A stretch of DNA of 64,000 bases from Geobacillus thermodenitrificans subsp. thermodenitrificans DSM 465 (GCF_000496575.1 NZ_AYKT01000005.1:62001-126000), one strand, 5' to 3'; counted from the stretch's first letter, positions 51,903-60,986 are shown. Made by a program: numbers and translations. The notes: generated from the sequence alone by a model not told the origin.

Positions 51903-53257
51903 ATGCGCACGTCCTTCCCTTCCTCTTTTTGGTATGCCCAATCGAGCAATTGCACCGTATGGACGATTTTTTGATTTCGCCCATGCTTCATGACGCCCAG
52001 CGCCATTTGCAACATGCAGCCCGGGTTGCCCATCGAGATGAGCTCCACATCTTGTGGCACGTTTTGCATTTTGCTTTCAAGCACTGCTTGCGCCATGTCC
52101 GGATGGGTGAGGTTGTAGATCCCTGCACTGCCGCAGCAGCGGTCAGCGTTCGGCATGGCGACCATCTCCACGCCTGGAATGCTTTCAATGACGGCGCGCG
52201 GCTCCTTACGGATGCCTTGTCCATGAGCTAAATGGCACGCATCGTGATACGTGAGGCGCACATTCAATTCTGCTTTTGGCACCTTGAAGCCCGTATCATA
52301 CAAAAATTTAGACACATCCTCGACTTTCGCGGCAAACTGTTCCGCCTTTTCATGCCATTCTGGATCATGGCGGAACAATTCCGGATATTCTTTCAACATC
52401 GCACCGCAGCCAGCGGCGTTGACGATCACATGGTCCACACCTTGAAACGCCTCGATGTTTTGCTTGGCGAGCTTCCGCCCCGTTTCGCGGTCGCCGGCAT
52501 GAACGTGAAGCGCCCCGCAACACGTCTGATCAGAGACGATGACGACATCGTTGCCGTTACGGGTCAACACGCGGATCGTCGCTTCGTTAATATCTGAGAA
52601 CATCACGTCCATGATGCAGCCAGTCAAGATCGCGACCGTCCGCTTTGTTTCCCCTTTTGCCTTAATCAACGGCTCGTTCCTATACTTTTTCCGCACCGGC
52701 GTGCCGACCTTCGGCAAAATCGCTTCCATCTCGGCCAAATGGTCCGGCATTACCCTCAGCATCCCCGTTTTGCGCGCCACTGTCTGCAGTCCACTTTGTT
52801 GGTACAGCTTCAGCAGACGACCAAGCCAATCAAGGCGCGACGGATGCGGGAATATCCCTTTTAAGAAGAAGTCGTTCACAAGCGCCTTCCACCCCGTGAG
52901 CGGCACCGCCTGGCGGAGCTGGCCGCGCACTTGTTCAATGAGACCGCCGACATCAACATCAGCCGGACACGCTGTCGTACAGGCGCGGCAGTCTAGGCAC
53001 GTAAAAATCGGGTCAAGCAAATCCGGCGTTAAATCAAGCTTCCCTTCACCGACCGACTTCATCAAGTGAACACGACCACGTGGAGAATGTTGTTCTTCAC
53101 CGGTTTGTTCGTACGTCGGACACGACTCTAAACACATACCGCAATGAACGCAATCCGCCCATTTGCTCGGGTCGGGCAAGTCGGCAAACCGGTAGTTGCC
53201 AAGGCTTGCGGTTGCGCACGCCGGGCTGCCCGTCCGCTCACTCGTCACTGTACTCAT
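51899..53257 (-). CDS. glcF: Glycolate oxidase iron-sulfur subunit GlcF
   Basis: The 452-residue protein has two 4Fe-4S clusters, CVHCGMCLESCP and CLDCRACTTACP, near its start, and two CCG domains (TCCGALHVH and RCCGSAGIY). It transfers electrons from the FAD subunits, probably to the quinone pool at the membrane. It is a few bases from glcE and overlaps glcD, so the three are coupled. Confidence 0.94.
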   Translation of the reverse strand: MSTVTSERTGSPACATASLGNYRFADLPDPSKWADCVHCGMCLESCPTYEQTGEEQHSPRGRVHLMKSVGEGKLDLTPDLLDPIFTCLDCRACTTACPADVDVGGLIEQVRGQLRQAVPLTGWKALVNDFFLKGIFPHPSRLDWLGRLLKLYQQSGLQTVARKTGMLRVMPDHLAEMEAILPKVGTPVRKKYRNEPLIKAKGETKRTVAILTGCIMDVMFSDINEATIRVLTRNGNDVVIVSDQTCCGALHVHAGDRETGRKLAKQNIEAFQGVDHVIVNAAGCGAMLKEYPELFRHDPEWHEKAEQFAAKVEDVSKFLYDTGFKVPKAELNVRLTYHDACHLAHGQGIRKEPRAVIESIPGVEMVAMPNADRCCGSAGIYNLTHPDMAQAVLESKMQNVPQDVELISMGNPGCMLQMALGVMKHGRNQKIVHTVQLLDWAYQKEEGKDVRI

Positions 53258-53259
53258 CG

Positions 53260-54582
53260 TTAAATCCCCCCAATAAAGCGCTGATCGTTGACCGTTTTAT
53301 TCGGATCGATTTTCCGCTTAATCCCTTCGAGCAGGAAAAAGTACGCTGGCTTTCCTCCCCAGACATCGATGCGTTGGCGCAAGAAAAATGGCAAATGCCT
53401 GACGACCGCATAGCCGCCCAAGCGAACCGCCATTTGGCGCAGCTCCTCAACGGCGGCGATCACTCCCTCTTCGCTGCCGCGCACATACGCTTGGCAAAGC
53501 CCATGGCCCAATCCGCCGTGCGCCTCAATTTGAACGTGGCAGCGATCCGCGATTAACTCGCTTTCTCGCAAAACCGAGAGCACATCCAAGTTGACAACGC
53601 CAATTTTCACCGCCGCTTCAACGCCCCCTCCCGATGTCGTCAGACGCCCGTTCGGCGCGATCGTATAAAATGTCCGCCAAAACGCTTCTGCCTCCTCGCC
53701 GGCTAAAACGGCCATTGAAGCTGCTTTTGGACAGAGGCGCTCCACCCACTGCTCCTGGTAGTGAACGGCCTTTTCCACATCTTCAAATCCGATCACGAGC
53801 GTATAGACAGGTCGTCCCGTCAATCGTTCGGCGAGCGTCGGGGTAAGCAGTTCAAAACAAATCGGCTCCATCATCGTATCTAGGAAGGAAACAGCGAACG
53901 AGTGAATCGATTGGACATCGCCACTTGGAAACGACAGCAATACAACACTTTCATATTTCGCAAGCGGCCGGAGCTTTAATGTAACCTCACTCAGCACACC
54001 GAGCGTCCCCATCGCCCCGATAAACAGTTTGTTCATGTCATAACCGGCGACGTTTTTCACCACTTTACCGCCGGAACGGATGACCGTACCGTTCGGATAC
54101 ACAATGCGCAGCCCAATGACCGAATCGCGTGCCGCTCCGTAGCCAAGCCGCTTCGGACCGCTGTCGTTCGCCGCAATCACCCCACCAACCGTCGCTTCAT
54201 CCGGCCAGAACGGATCTAAGGCTACTTTTTGTCGGTACGGGGCAAGCTCACGCTGCAAATCGCCAAACACCGTCCCCGCTTTCACAGTGACCATCATGTC
54301 GGCAGCCGCATGTTCGACAATGCCTGCATAGTTTTCTAAGGACAGCAAAATATCCGCCTGTTCCCGCTGTCCGCCAAACCCTCGTTTCGTACCGCGGCCC
54401 ATGACAACAACTTTTTTGCCCTGACGGTCGGCATAACGGAGCACAGCGGCGATTTCTTCTTCCGTCTGCGGGTAAACGGTCACCGCGCCGCTATTGCCAA
54501 GCGGATGAGGAGATTCGTTTACTTCCATTTGTTCCGGAGACAAAAACGCACATAACTCATCCAGCCATGTCAACGAGAGCAT
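53260..54582 (-). CDS. glcE: Glycolate oxidase FAD-binding subunit GlcE
   Basis: The 440-residue protein has one PCMH FAD-binding domain (VVVMGRGTKRGFGGQ, ATVGGVIAANDSGPKRLGYG, VVKNVAGYDMNKLFIG, GTLGVLSEVTLKLRPL). It is shorter at the C-terminus than GlcD, as GlcE is. In E. coli all three of GlcD, E and F are required for glycolate oxidase. GGAGGGG precedes the ATG; a KdgR-like box lies just upstream. It heads the glcEFD operon. Confidence 0.9.
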   Translation of the reverse strand: MLSLTWLDELCAFLSPEQMEVNESPHPLGNSGAVTVYPQTEEEIAAVLRYADRQGKKVVVMGRGTKRGFGGQREQADILLSLENYAGIVEHAAADMMVTVKAGTVFGDLQRELAPYRQKVALDPFWPDEATVGGVIAANDSGPKRLGYGAARDSVIGLRIVYPNGTVIRSGGKVVKNVAGYDMNKLFIGAMGTLGVLSEVTLKLRPLAKYESVVLLSFPSGDVQSIHSFAVSFLDTMMEPICFELLTPTLAERLTGRPVYTLVIGFEDVEKAVHYQEQWVERLCPKAASMAVLAGEEAEAFWRTFYTIAPNGRLTTSGGGVEAAVKIGVVNLDVLSVLRESELIADRCHVQIEAHGGLGHGLCQAYVRGSEEGVIAAVEELRQMAVRLGGYAVVRHLPFFLRQRIDVWGGKPAYFFLLEGIKRKIDPNKTVNDQRFIGGI

Positions 54583-54608
54583 GATTGCCCCTCCTTTGTT
54601 CCGTAATA

Positions 54609-54623
54609 CGAAACAACGTTTCT
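54609..54623. promoter_or_regulatory. KdgR/IclR-type operator before glcE
   Basis: GAAACAACGTTTC (54610-54622) is the same palindrome shape as the box in front of glcB and has the same flanks (TACGAAAC and GTTTCT). It lies 28 bases upstream of the glcE start. Confidence 0.6.
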
Positions 54624-54634
54624 TTTTTAGTTTT

Positions 54635-54665
54635 TAAAAAAAGCGAAACGTGCTTGACGTTTCAG
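54635..54665 (-). terminator. Terminator downstream of the TSA-reductase gene
   Basis: GAAACGT and ACGTTTC pair around GCTTG, and on the minus strand the stem runs into GCTTTTTTT. A separate 14-base palindrome CCTCCTGCAGGAGG lies at 54673-54686. Confidence 0.6.
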
Positions 54666-54759
54666 CCAATCCCCCTCCTGCAGGAGGTGACTCTACTTCT
54701 ATTAAAGCATTGATGGCTCTTTTTTTCAATGAATTTTTCGAATTCACACACCATTTTGT

Positions 54760-55656
54760 TCATTCTGTCTCTTTTACTGTCACTCCGACCTGTCGCTCAA
54801 ATAGTTGGATGACCGCCGACATATCCAAATCAGCGAGGCCAGCGTCCATCGCCGCCGCAAACGTTTCTTCAGCCTCGGAGCCGAGGCAGCGATTGATGCC
54901 GATTTCGTTCATGAACGCATTCGCCAAGCGCACATCTTTATGTACATACTTCACCGCCCCACCAGGCGCGAATTGACGCGGCAGCACGAACTGCTCCATA
55001 TGGCGGCGCAGCATTCGACTGTCTCCGTAGCTTTCTTTTAACAACCGATACAACTTTCCGGCATCCAACCCATAAGCGACGCCGGCGACCATCGCTTCTG
55101 CCGCAGCGACGGAATGGACGGCAACTAAATATTGATTGAGTATTTTCGCCGCACTGCCGGCGCCGCTTTCCCCTAAATATTCGACTGTTTTTCCTAACAC
55201 GCTCAGAAGTGGCCGTACCCGCTCCCATGCTGCTTGATCGCCACCGACCATAATCGTAAGCGTTCCTTGTTCTGCTCCTTCCGGCCCCCCGCTTACCGGC
55301 GCATCCAAATAAGCGACACCGCGCTCACCGGCCCGTCCGGCTACGAAACGGCTCGTCTTTGGACCGACGGTCGTAAAATCGAGACAAATCACTCCTCGAC
55401 GGGCTGCACTAAGAACACCGCCTTCCCCTGTGTAGACATTGATGACATCATCAGGCATGGACAAGCATGTACAAATCACATCGACTTCACTCGCCAACGC
55501 CGCGATCGTTTCTGCCTGCCGGGCGCCAGATTCAACGAGAATCGCCGCTTTTTCCGGCGTGCGGTTGTACACGGTTACGGGAAACCCGGCATCAAGCAAC
55601 CGCTTCGCCATGCGCGAGCCCATCATCCCCAACCCGATAAAGCCGACATTCGTCAT
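54760..55656 (-). CDS. 2-hydroxy-3-oxopropionate (tartronate semialdehyde) reductase-like enzyme
   Basis: The 298-residue beta-hydroxyacid dehydrogenase has the NAD(P) motif GFIGLGMMGSRMAKRLLDAG (residues 5-24), the substrate motif DAPVSGGPEGAEQGTL and the catalytic Lys in GAGSAAKILNQYL. By family it may reduce tartronate semialdehyde to glycerate (GarR/GlxR) or act on 3-hydroxyisobutyrate. Overlaps the hydroxypyruvate-isomerase gene by four bases. With no glyoxylate carboligase in the window, its glyoxylate role is inferred from context. Confidence 0.85.
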   Translation of the reverse strand: MTNVGFIGLGMMGSRMAKRLLDAGFPVTVYNRTPEKAAILVESGARQAETIAALASEVDVICTCLSMPDDVINVYTGEGGVLSAARRGVICLDFTTVGPKTSRFVAGRAGERGVAYLDAPVSGGPEGAEQGTLTIMVGGDQAAWERVRPLLSVLGKTVEYLGESGAGSAAKILNQYLVAVHSVAAAEAMVAGVAYGLDAGKLYRLLKESYGDSRMLRRHMEQFVLPRQFAPGGAVKYVHKDVRLANAFMNEIGINRCLGSEAEETFAAAMDAGLADLDMSAVIQLFERQVGVTVKETE

Positions 55657-56447
55657 CGTCCTACTCCTCCTTTCATGCGATAAGCGTCATACCAAGCAAA
55701 ACTTTCGCTGCTCTCCCGCGCAGGGATGTACTCAAGTCCAACCACCCCATCATAGCCGCATTCCTGCAAAAACGAAAAAATCTCGTCGTACGGCAGCACT
55801 CCTGTTCCAGGCTCGTGCCGACCCGGGTGATCAGCAAACTGCACATGGGCAATGAGTGGCTCGTAAGCGGCAAACGTTGCCGCCACATCAAAACCAAGCC
55901 GTGCCATATGGTACACGTCATACTGCAGCTTTACGTTCGGCCGACCGAGTTCGCGAATGATCGCCGCAGCTTCCTCAATATTCGTTAAAAAGTAACCCGG
56001 CATATCGAACGGATTGATCGGCTCAATCGTTACCGTCAGGCCATGGGCGGCAAGCGTTGTCGCTGCCTCGTCGAGGCGGCGGAGATACGTCTCCTTCGCC
56101 TGTTCCCGCGGCACACTCTTCGGAACGACCCCGGCCATGCAATGAAGGCACGGCACGCCAAGCTTTAGTGCATAACGCACACCGTCTTCAAGAGCGCGGC
56201 GAAATTCATCATGACGGTCGGGGAAAATCGCGAGCCCGCGCTCTCCCTTTTCCCAATCGCCAGCCGGCAAATTGATCAACACGAGCGACAACCCGTGCTC
56301 TCCCAATTCATCAGCAATCGCTTCCGGCGCCGCCCCATACGGGAACTGGCACTCCACAAGCGAAAATCCGTGCTGCTTCGCCTTCGCGAATCGATCAAGA
56401 AACGGCACTTCCGTAAAAATCGTTGATACATTGACGGCAAATTTCAT
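55653..56447 (-). CDS. hyi: Hydroxypyruvate-isomerase-like TIM-barrel protein
   Basis: The roughly 264-residue xylose-isomerase-like TIM barrel has MKFAVNVSTIFTEVPFLDRFAKA at its start, the metal Glu in TIEPINPFDMPGYF, and VKLQYDVYHMAR and HVQFADHPGRHEPGTG later. These are the Hyi/OtnI marks; it interconverts hydroxypyruvate and tartronate semialdehyde. GGAGG precedes two adjacent ATGs; the second is used. It is paired with the TSA-reductase-like gene downstream by a four-base overlap. Confidence 0.85.
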   Translation of the reverse strand: MKFAVNVSTIFTEVPFLDRFAKAKQHGFSLVECQFPYGAAPEAIADELGEHGLSLVLINLPAGDWEKGERGLAIFPDRHDEFRRALEDGVRYALKLGVPCLHCMAGVVPKSVPREQAKETYLRRLDEAATTLAAHGLTVTIEPINPFDMPGYFLTNIEEAAAIIRELGRPNVKLQYDVYHMARLGFDVAATFAAYEPLIAHVQFADHPGRHEPGTGVLPYDEIFSFLQECGYDGVVGLEYIPARESSESFAWYDAYRMKGGVGR

Positions 56448-56506
56448 CATACTCCTCCCCCCATTTTTCTCCCTTATTCGCCTCCCTTTCCGTCAATTCC
56501 TGCTTT

Positions 56507-57094
56507 TCACCGCTCCTGTTCTCCTTTCACACCGTAAAAAAACAGAAGCAGCAGCTCATCAATCAGCCGTTCGCTGTACAAAGAAACAGGGATTTTCTCT
56601 GACACGTCGCGCCATAAATTCAAATACAAAAGCAGCGTATCAATGGATAAGTACGGGGCAATCTCTCCATTTTCTTGGGCTTCGCGAATCATTTCGATCA
56701 CCAGCGGCAGCACCCTCGTTTCGTAAAGCACATCGACCGAACGGCGAAATTCATCATCCTCCTTTATAAGGCGATGAATGAAGTCAACTTGGATTTCTCC
56801 CAACACTTTTTTCTTTTGAAAAATGATATATTTCACTTTTTCTGCAAATGAGCGGTCTTCTTTTAAAAAGGCTTCGTATTCTTCCACCTGGCGGATCATA
56901 TAATCGATAAGCGTTTCGCGGACAAGATGTTCCTTGCTCCCGAAATAATTGTAAATCGTCACTGGCGACACGTTAGCCTGCTTGGCGATCATTTGGATCG
57001 TCATCCCGCGTGGATCGCTCGTCCGCAGCAACTCCAACACCGTTTGCTTGATCGCCTGTTTTTTTTGTTCCGTCCGCTTGGCAAATCCATTCAT
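56507..57094 (-). CDS. TetR-family regulator
   Basis: The 195-residue protein has an N-terminal TetR helix-turn-helix, QTVLELLRTSDPRGMTIQMI, then AKQANVSPVTIYNYFGSKEHLV (about residues 18-58), and a variable helical ligand domain. Start ATG 57092-57094 follows GGAAGGTGG. It is divergent from an ABC exporter, and a palindrome covering that operon's -35 box is its probable operator. The effector is unknown. Confidence 0.88.
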   Translation of the reverse strand: MNGFAKRTEQKKQAIKQTVLELLRTSDPRGMTIQMIAKQANVSPVTIYNYFGSKEHLVRETLIDYMIRQVEEYEAFLKEDRSFAEKVKYIIFQKKKVLGEIQVDFIHRLIKEDDEFRRSVDVLYETRVLPLVIEMIREAQENGEIAPYLSIDTLLLYLNLWRDVSEKIPVSLYSERLIDELLLLFFYGVKGEQER

Positions 57095-57172
57095 CAAAAA
57101 CCACCTTCCGTCTCGCTTTTCTTTTATTTTCATTCTACCCTTAATTTTAATAAAACAGAAATAAAAAATTAC

Positions 57173-57210
57173 AAATTTAATTGATAAACACTTAAATTTT
57201 AAAATATAAT
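57173..57210 (+). promoter_or_regulatory. ABC operon promoter with TetR-type operator
   Basis: AAATTTAA (57173-57180) and TTAAATTT (57192-57199) are perfect 8-base inverted arms. They bracket and cover TTGATA (-35, 57181). TATAAT lies 18 bases further (57205-57210). Repression by steric block is the simple reading. Confidence 0.65.
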
Positions 57211-57268
57211 AGGAATGAAATATTTTTATATAAACATTTCAAAATTTATCTCTAGGGGAGATCATGTC

Positions 57269-58156
57269 ATGATCGAATTGCAACAGTTAACGAAAGTCTT
57301 TCCGAACGGCCGGGGCATTTTTGATGTCACCTTCACCGTCCGCCAAGGCGAAGTGTTCGGATTTTTAGGGCCGAACGGCGCGGGAAAATCAACAACGATC
57401 CGGCACTTGCTTGGATTTCTGAAACCGACGAAAGGACGCGCTTTCATCCATGGATTCGACTGTTGGCGAGAGTCCGTCCGCGTGAAGGCATTGGTCGGTT
57501 ATTTACCGGGTGAAATCGCTTTTCCCGAAGGAATGACTGGAATGGAACTGCTTGACCTGCTCGCCGGGATGCGGCGAATGAAAACGACACGCTATCGTGA
57601 TGAACTAATTGAACGGTTGCAATTAGACACCCGCCTCCCTATCCGGAAAATGTCCAAAGGAACAAAACAAAAAGTCGGCCTTGTCGCCGCTCTCATGCAT
57701 AATCCCGAAGTGATCATTCTCGATGAACCAACATCCGGCCTCGACCCGCTGATGCAGCAAACGTTTATCGATCTCCTTCGCGAAGAAAAACAGAAAGGAA
57801 AAACCATCTTTTTATCTTCGCACATCTTCCCTGAAATCGAGCGGACATGCGACCGGGTGGCGATCATGAAAGACGGCCGCTTGATGGCGGTCAACGATGT
57901 TCATGAATTGCAATCGATGCAGCGGAAACTGTTCGATGTCATGTTGTCTCGTGAAGAGGAGGTTGCCCAATTGCTTTCCTCGCCGCTCGAGGTCATCCAC
58001 CATGACGGCCGCCGCGTTTGCATCGCGGTGCAAGGAGACTACAATGCCTTCATTCGCGAGCTGGCCCAATACCAAGTGCAAAATCTCGATCTCCGCACAC
58101 AAAGCCTAGAAGATATTTTTATGCATTACTATGACCGCCGGGGGGATGAACAATGA
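57269..58156 (+). CDS. ABC exporter ATPase (CcmA/DrrA type)
   Basis: The 295-residue ATPase has Walker A GPNGAGKST (about residues 36-44), signature-like MSKGTKQKVGL, Walker B VIILDEPTSGLDPL and the switch His in LSSHIFPEIE. It also has a C-terminal extension usual in drug exporters. AGGGGAG precedes the ATG at 57269. It overlaps the permease gene by four bases. Divergent TetR is its probable repressor. Confidence 0.9.
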   Translation: MIELQQLTKVFPNGRGIFDVTFTVRQGEVFGFLGPNGAGKSTTIRHLLGFLKPTKGRAFIHGFDCWRESVRVKALVGYLPGEIAFPEGMTGMELLDLLAGMRRMKTTRYRDELIERLQLDTRLPIRKMSKGTKQKVGLVAALMHNPEVIILDEPTSGLDPLMQQTFIDLLREEKQKGKTIFLSSHIFPEIERTCDRVAIMKDGRLMAVNDVHELQSMQRKLFDVMLSREEEVAQLLSSPLEVIHHDGRRVCIAVQGDYNAFIRELAQYQVQNLDLRTQSLEDIFMHYYDRRGDEQ

Positions 58157-58953
58157 ATGTCTCCTTATACAAACAAATGCTCAAAGCACAGACAAAAACG
58201 ATCATTGGCTATTCGACCGGATCTGCCTTTTACATCGTACTGGTGGCTGCCATTTATCCATCGTTGGCAGACTCAAAAATCATCAATCATTATTTACAGC
58301 AGCTGCCAAGCGGGTTTCTAAAAGCGTTCAACATCACCGGTATGGGCAATTTGCTTGAATTCATCGCCGGTGAATATTACGGATTGCTGTTTCTTTTGCT
58401 CGGGTCCATTTATTGCATTACCGCTGCCAATCAACTGCTGGCTCGGCCCATCGACCGCGGTTCGATGGCATATTTGCTTGCGACGCCGAATTCCCGGCAG
58501 ACCATCGCCTTCACCCAAGCGCTCGTGCTGCTCACTGGACTAGCAGCCATCATCCTCACCTCCGCAGCGGCCGGCTTTGCTGCCGATGCATGGCTAGTCA
58601 CGAATGATGCTCTGCACCAAAAACGATTTCTCGCAATCAATGTCAGTGGCTTTCTTCTCTTTTTCGCCATTAGCGGCTATTCATTTTTCTTTTGCGCCAT
58701 AGCCAATGACGAAAAACGAGCGCTGTCTTTATCCGGCGGGATCACCGTTCTGTTTTACAGTTTCGATCTCATCGGCAAGCTGACTGAAAAAGCGGAATGG
58801 CTCCGGTATGGATCGATTTTTGCCGCCTTCGAGCCTGGAGCCATCGCTCAAGGTCAAGCGGAATGGCTCCCATCCTGTCTGCTATTGGCAATCGGCGTTA
58901 TCAGCTACACAGCGGGGATTGTCACTTTTTCCAAACGCGATTTGCCGCTTTAA
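58153..58953 (+). CDS. ABC-2-type permease
   Basis: The 266-residue protein has six likely membrane helices in the ABC-2 layout (about residues 18-38, 72-92, 110-140, 160-182, 195-215 and 235-258). RGSMAYLLATPNSRQTIAFTQ is a typical cytoplasmic loop. The start ATG overlaps the ATPase stop (ATGA). The substrate is unknown; TetR control suggests a drug or toxic metabolite. A strong terminator follows. Confidence 0.88.
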   Translation: MNVSLYKQMLKAQTKTIIGYSTGSAFYIVLVAAIYPSLADSKIINHYLQQLPSGFLKAFNITGMGNLLEFIAGEYYGLLFLLLGSIYCITAANQLLARPIDRGSMAYLLATPNSRQTIAFTQALVLLTGLAAIILTSAAAGFAADAWLVTNDALHQKRFLAINVSGFLLFFAISGYSFFFCAIANDEKRALSLSGGITVLFYSFDLIGKLTEKAEWLRYGSIFAAFEPGAIAQGQAEWLPSCLLLAIGVISYTAGIVTFSKRDLPL

Positions 58954-58967
58954 TGACACCATCACGG

Positions 58968-59004
58968 AAAAAGGGCTGCTCCTTTGGGAAGCAGCCCTTT
59001 TTTT
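58968..59004 (+). terminator. Terminator of the ABC-2 operon
   Basis: AAAAAGGGCTGCT pairs with AGCAGCCCTTTTT around a CCTTTGGGA loop and is followed by TTTTTTT; convergent genes share it. Confidence 0.85.
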
Positions 59005-59009
59005 GGCGC

Positions 59010-59648
59010 TCAATCTTCATCGCTGGCAAAAAAACGCAAAATATAAACAAACAAGTTGATAAAATCAAGATAAATATTGACGACGATCATCGGGATATCG
59101 GCTTCCGTAAAGCCGTAGCGGGCGAGACGGTTGATGTCATAAATCGTAAAACCGAGGAAGATTAAAATTCCTAACGCCGCCACTCCCATTTGCCCGATGC
59201 TTGAGAACGGAATGAACCATTGGATGATCAATAAGCCCAGCAAGGCAAACAGGCCGAGCATTAAAAACCCGCCAAGAAACGAAAAATCTTCTTTCGTTCT
59301 CGCCGCATAAATGGCGACGCCGGAAAACGATACGACCGCAAGCATAAACGCCTTCAACACCGCCGCAGCACCAATGACAGAAATGTAATAGCCGATCAGC
59401 GGGTGCAGCGTGGCGCCGGAGACGAGCATAAACGCAAACATGAGCGGATAGCCGACCGCTTTTTTGCGGCGGGCGAAAATCATCACAAGAAGCAAAATCA
59501 GTTCAAGCGCGTAAAGCGGCAAATAAAGGCCGGCCGGCACCCATTGTCCCGCGTACAGCCCTGCCGTTGCAACAGCAAGCGCCGCCAGAAATGAAACAGC
59601 CAGCTTGGCGATCGGGCTATGCGGACGGTAAACGGTCGAATGATTCAT
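59010..59648 (-). CDS. Bax inhibitor-1 (YccA/YetJ) family membrane protein
   Basis: The 212-residue protein has seven likely membrane helices and BI-1 motifs: FSGVAIYAARTKEDFSFLGGFL, the FTIYDINRLARYG near the last helix with conserved Asp, and an acidic C-terminus (ASDED). In B. subtilis YetJ is a pH-sensitive calcium leak channel. AAAGGAGGGGAG precedes the ATG. Monocistronic by spacing and the convergent upstream terminator. Confidence 0.9.
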   Translation of the reverse strand: MNHSTVYRPHSPIAKLAVSFLAALAVATAGLYAGQWVPAGLYLPLYALELILLLVMIFARRKKAVGYPLMFAFMLVSGATLHPLIGYYISVIGAAAVLKAFMLAVVSFSGVAIYAARTKEDFSFLGGFLMLGLFALLGLLIIQWFIPFSSIGQMGVAALGILIFLGFTIYDINRLARYGFTEADIPMIVVNIYLDFINLFVYILRFFASDED

Positions 59649-59741
59649 CGCGACTCCCCTCCTTTTTCTTTCTAGTTTAGCATATATCTGACACTTGTCA
59701 CAGCCCTCACTTTTCCGCGACCATCGCCATCGCGTCCTTCC

Positions 59742-60851
59742 TCATCCGCCATGCCGCATTTGCCAACGTTCGATCCGTTGAAACCATCGGGCAGCGAACA
59801 GCTTTTTCAGCACCGGCGGGACGACGAACAAAATGAAGAAAATGCGGAACATTTGGTAACTCGTAACGATCGCCAGGCTCGCCTTCGCTTCTTGCGCCAA
59901 AATCCCCATCTGATCCATGCCGCCTGGCGCCAAAGCGATAAACGCGGTCAAATAAGGGACGCCGTGCAAGCTTGTCAATACGAACGCAGCAGCCATAGAA
60001 AACAAAATAAGAGAAAAACCCATGGCAGCCGCCGTAAGCATCATTTTCCGCTTCCCCTTGATGTCGGCTGGTTTGAGCATTAAACCAAGATAAGCCCCCA
60101 TCGTAATTTGCGCGATATCCAATATCGGTGCTGGCAAATCCGGCGCCGGCACCCCAGCTACCACAAGCGCCGCCGTTCCGATGATCGGGCCAAGCAAATA
60201 GGCAGTCGGCAGTTTCATGCGCTTGCCAACGAGTGCACCAGCAACGGTAACGACAAAATAGAATAAAGCAAGACCAATCGTCCAATCCGGCTCTTGTGCG
60301 GTTCCGGCGTCCACAGCCGCTCCAGAGCGTCCGGAAAAGAGCGGGTTCAAGGCGATGAGCGGAACGAGAAAGACAACGCCCATGAGGCGCATCACTTGAA
60401 AGAGCGTAACGACCGTCATATCGACTCCTTTTAGCTCCTCACCAAGAACGATCATTTGCGACAAACCGCCTGGAATGCTGCCAGTGACGACAGAGCGGAG
60501 CGGAATACCGGTCACGTTCGCCATCAGGCAAGAAAACAGGAAGCTAAAGAGCAAAATCAACACTGTCGCCCACAGCATTGACGGCAACTGCCGGACCATC
60601 TCGCCAAGCGTCGCTGCCGTCAGCGCCGTGCCAAGCGTATAACCGATCGGAATGAGCCCCGCGTTGCGGATGGCCGTCGGCCAATACAGCTTTCCTTTCA
60701 GAAAACGTCCCGCTACAAGCAGCGCTGCCGCTGAACCGAGCACCCAGTGAAGCGGAATGCGCAAAAGGGCGAAGCCGACGCCGCCCGATGCTGCGATGAC
60801 AAACGTTAAGGCAATGCGTGCGATGTTGTTCCACCGTTGTTCTCTTTCCAA
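59742..60851 (-). CDS. AbrB-family membrane protein (TIGR03082 type)
   Basis: The 369-residue protein has about ten helices as two internal repeats, each with a PGG motif: TGSIPGGLSQMIVLGEELKG and ALAPGGMDQMGILAQEA. This is the AbrB family formerly named ammonia monooxygenase regulator-like. Its transported compound is unknown. The likely start is TTG (60849-60851), weakly supported by GAGGT. It stands alone between the Bax-inhibitor gene and cysK. Confidence 0.82.
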   Translation of the reverse strand: MEREQRWNNIARIALTFVIAASGGVGFALLRIPLHWVLGSAAALLVAGRFLKGKLYWPTAIRNAGLIPIGYTLGTALTAATLGEMVRQLPSMLWATVLILLFSFLFSCLMANVTGIPLRSVVTGSIPGGLSQMIVLGEELKGVDMTVVTLFQVMRLMGVVFLVPLIALNPLFSGRSGAAVDAGTAQEPDWTIGLALFYFVVTVAGALVGKRMKLPTAYLLGPIIGTAALVVAGVPAPDLPAPILDIAQITMGAYLGLMLKPADIKGKRKMMLTAAAMGFSLILFSMAAAFVLTSLHGVPYLTAFIALAPGGMDQMGILAQEAKASLAIVTSYQMFRIFFILFVVPPVLKKLFAARWFQRIERWQMRHGG

Positions 60852-60955
60852 ACCTCAACACTTCCTCTCCACCTTTCGTGAGCCTTTTGACGGCTGTCCG
60901 AAAGTAAAAGGGAACAGCAACGGCTGCCTTATTGCCTGCTTTCTATAAACAAAAG

Positions 60956-60986
60956 CATTCCTCTCCTGTTTGACGGAGAGGAATGT
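60956..60986 (-). terminator. Terminator of cysK
   Basis: CATTCCTCTCC pairs with GGAGAGGAATG around TGTTTGACG, with CTTTTGTT following on the minus strand; it lies about 50 bases after the cysK stop. Confidence 0.7.

Noticed and set aside
59707..60285. Long 192-codon minus-strand frame overlapping the AbrB-family gene
   Set aside because: It is a +1 shadow of the AbrB-family coding sequence and lacks any recognisable motif.
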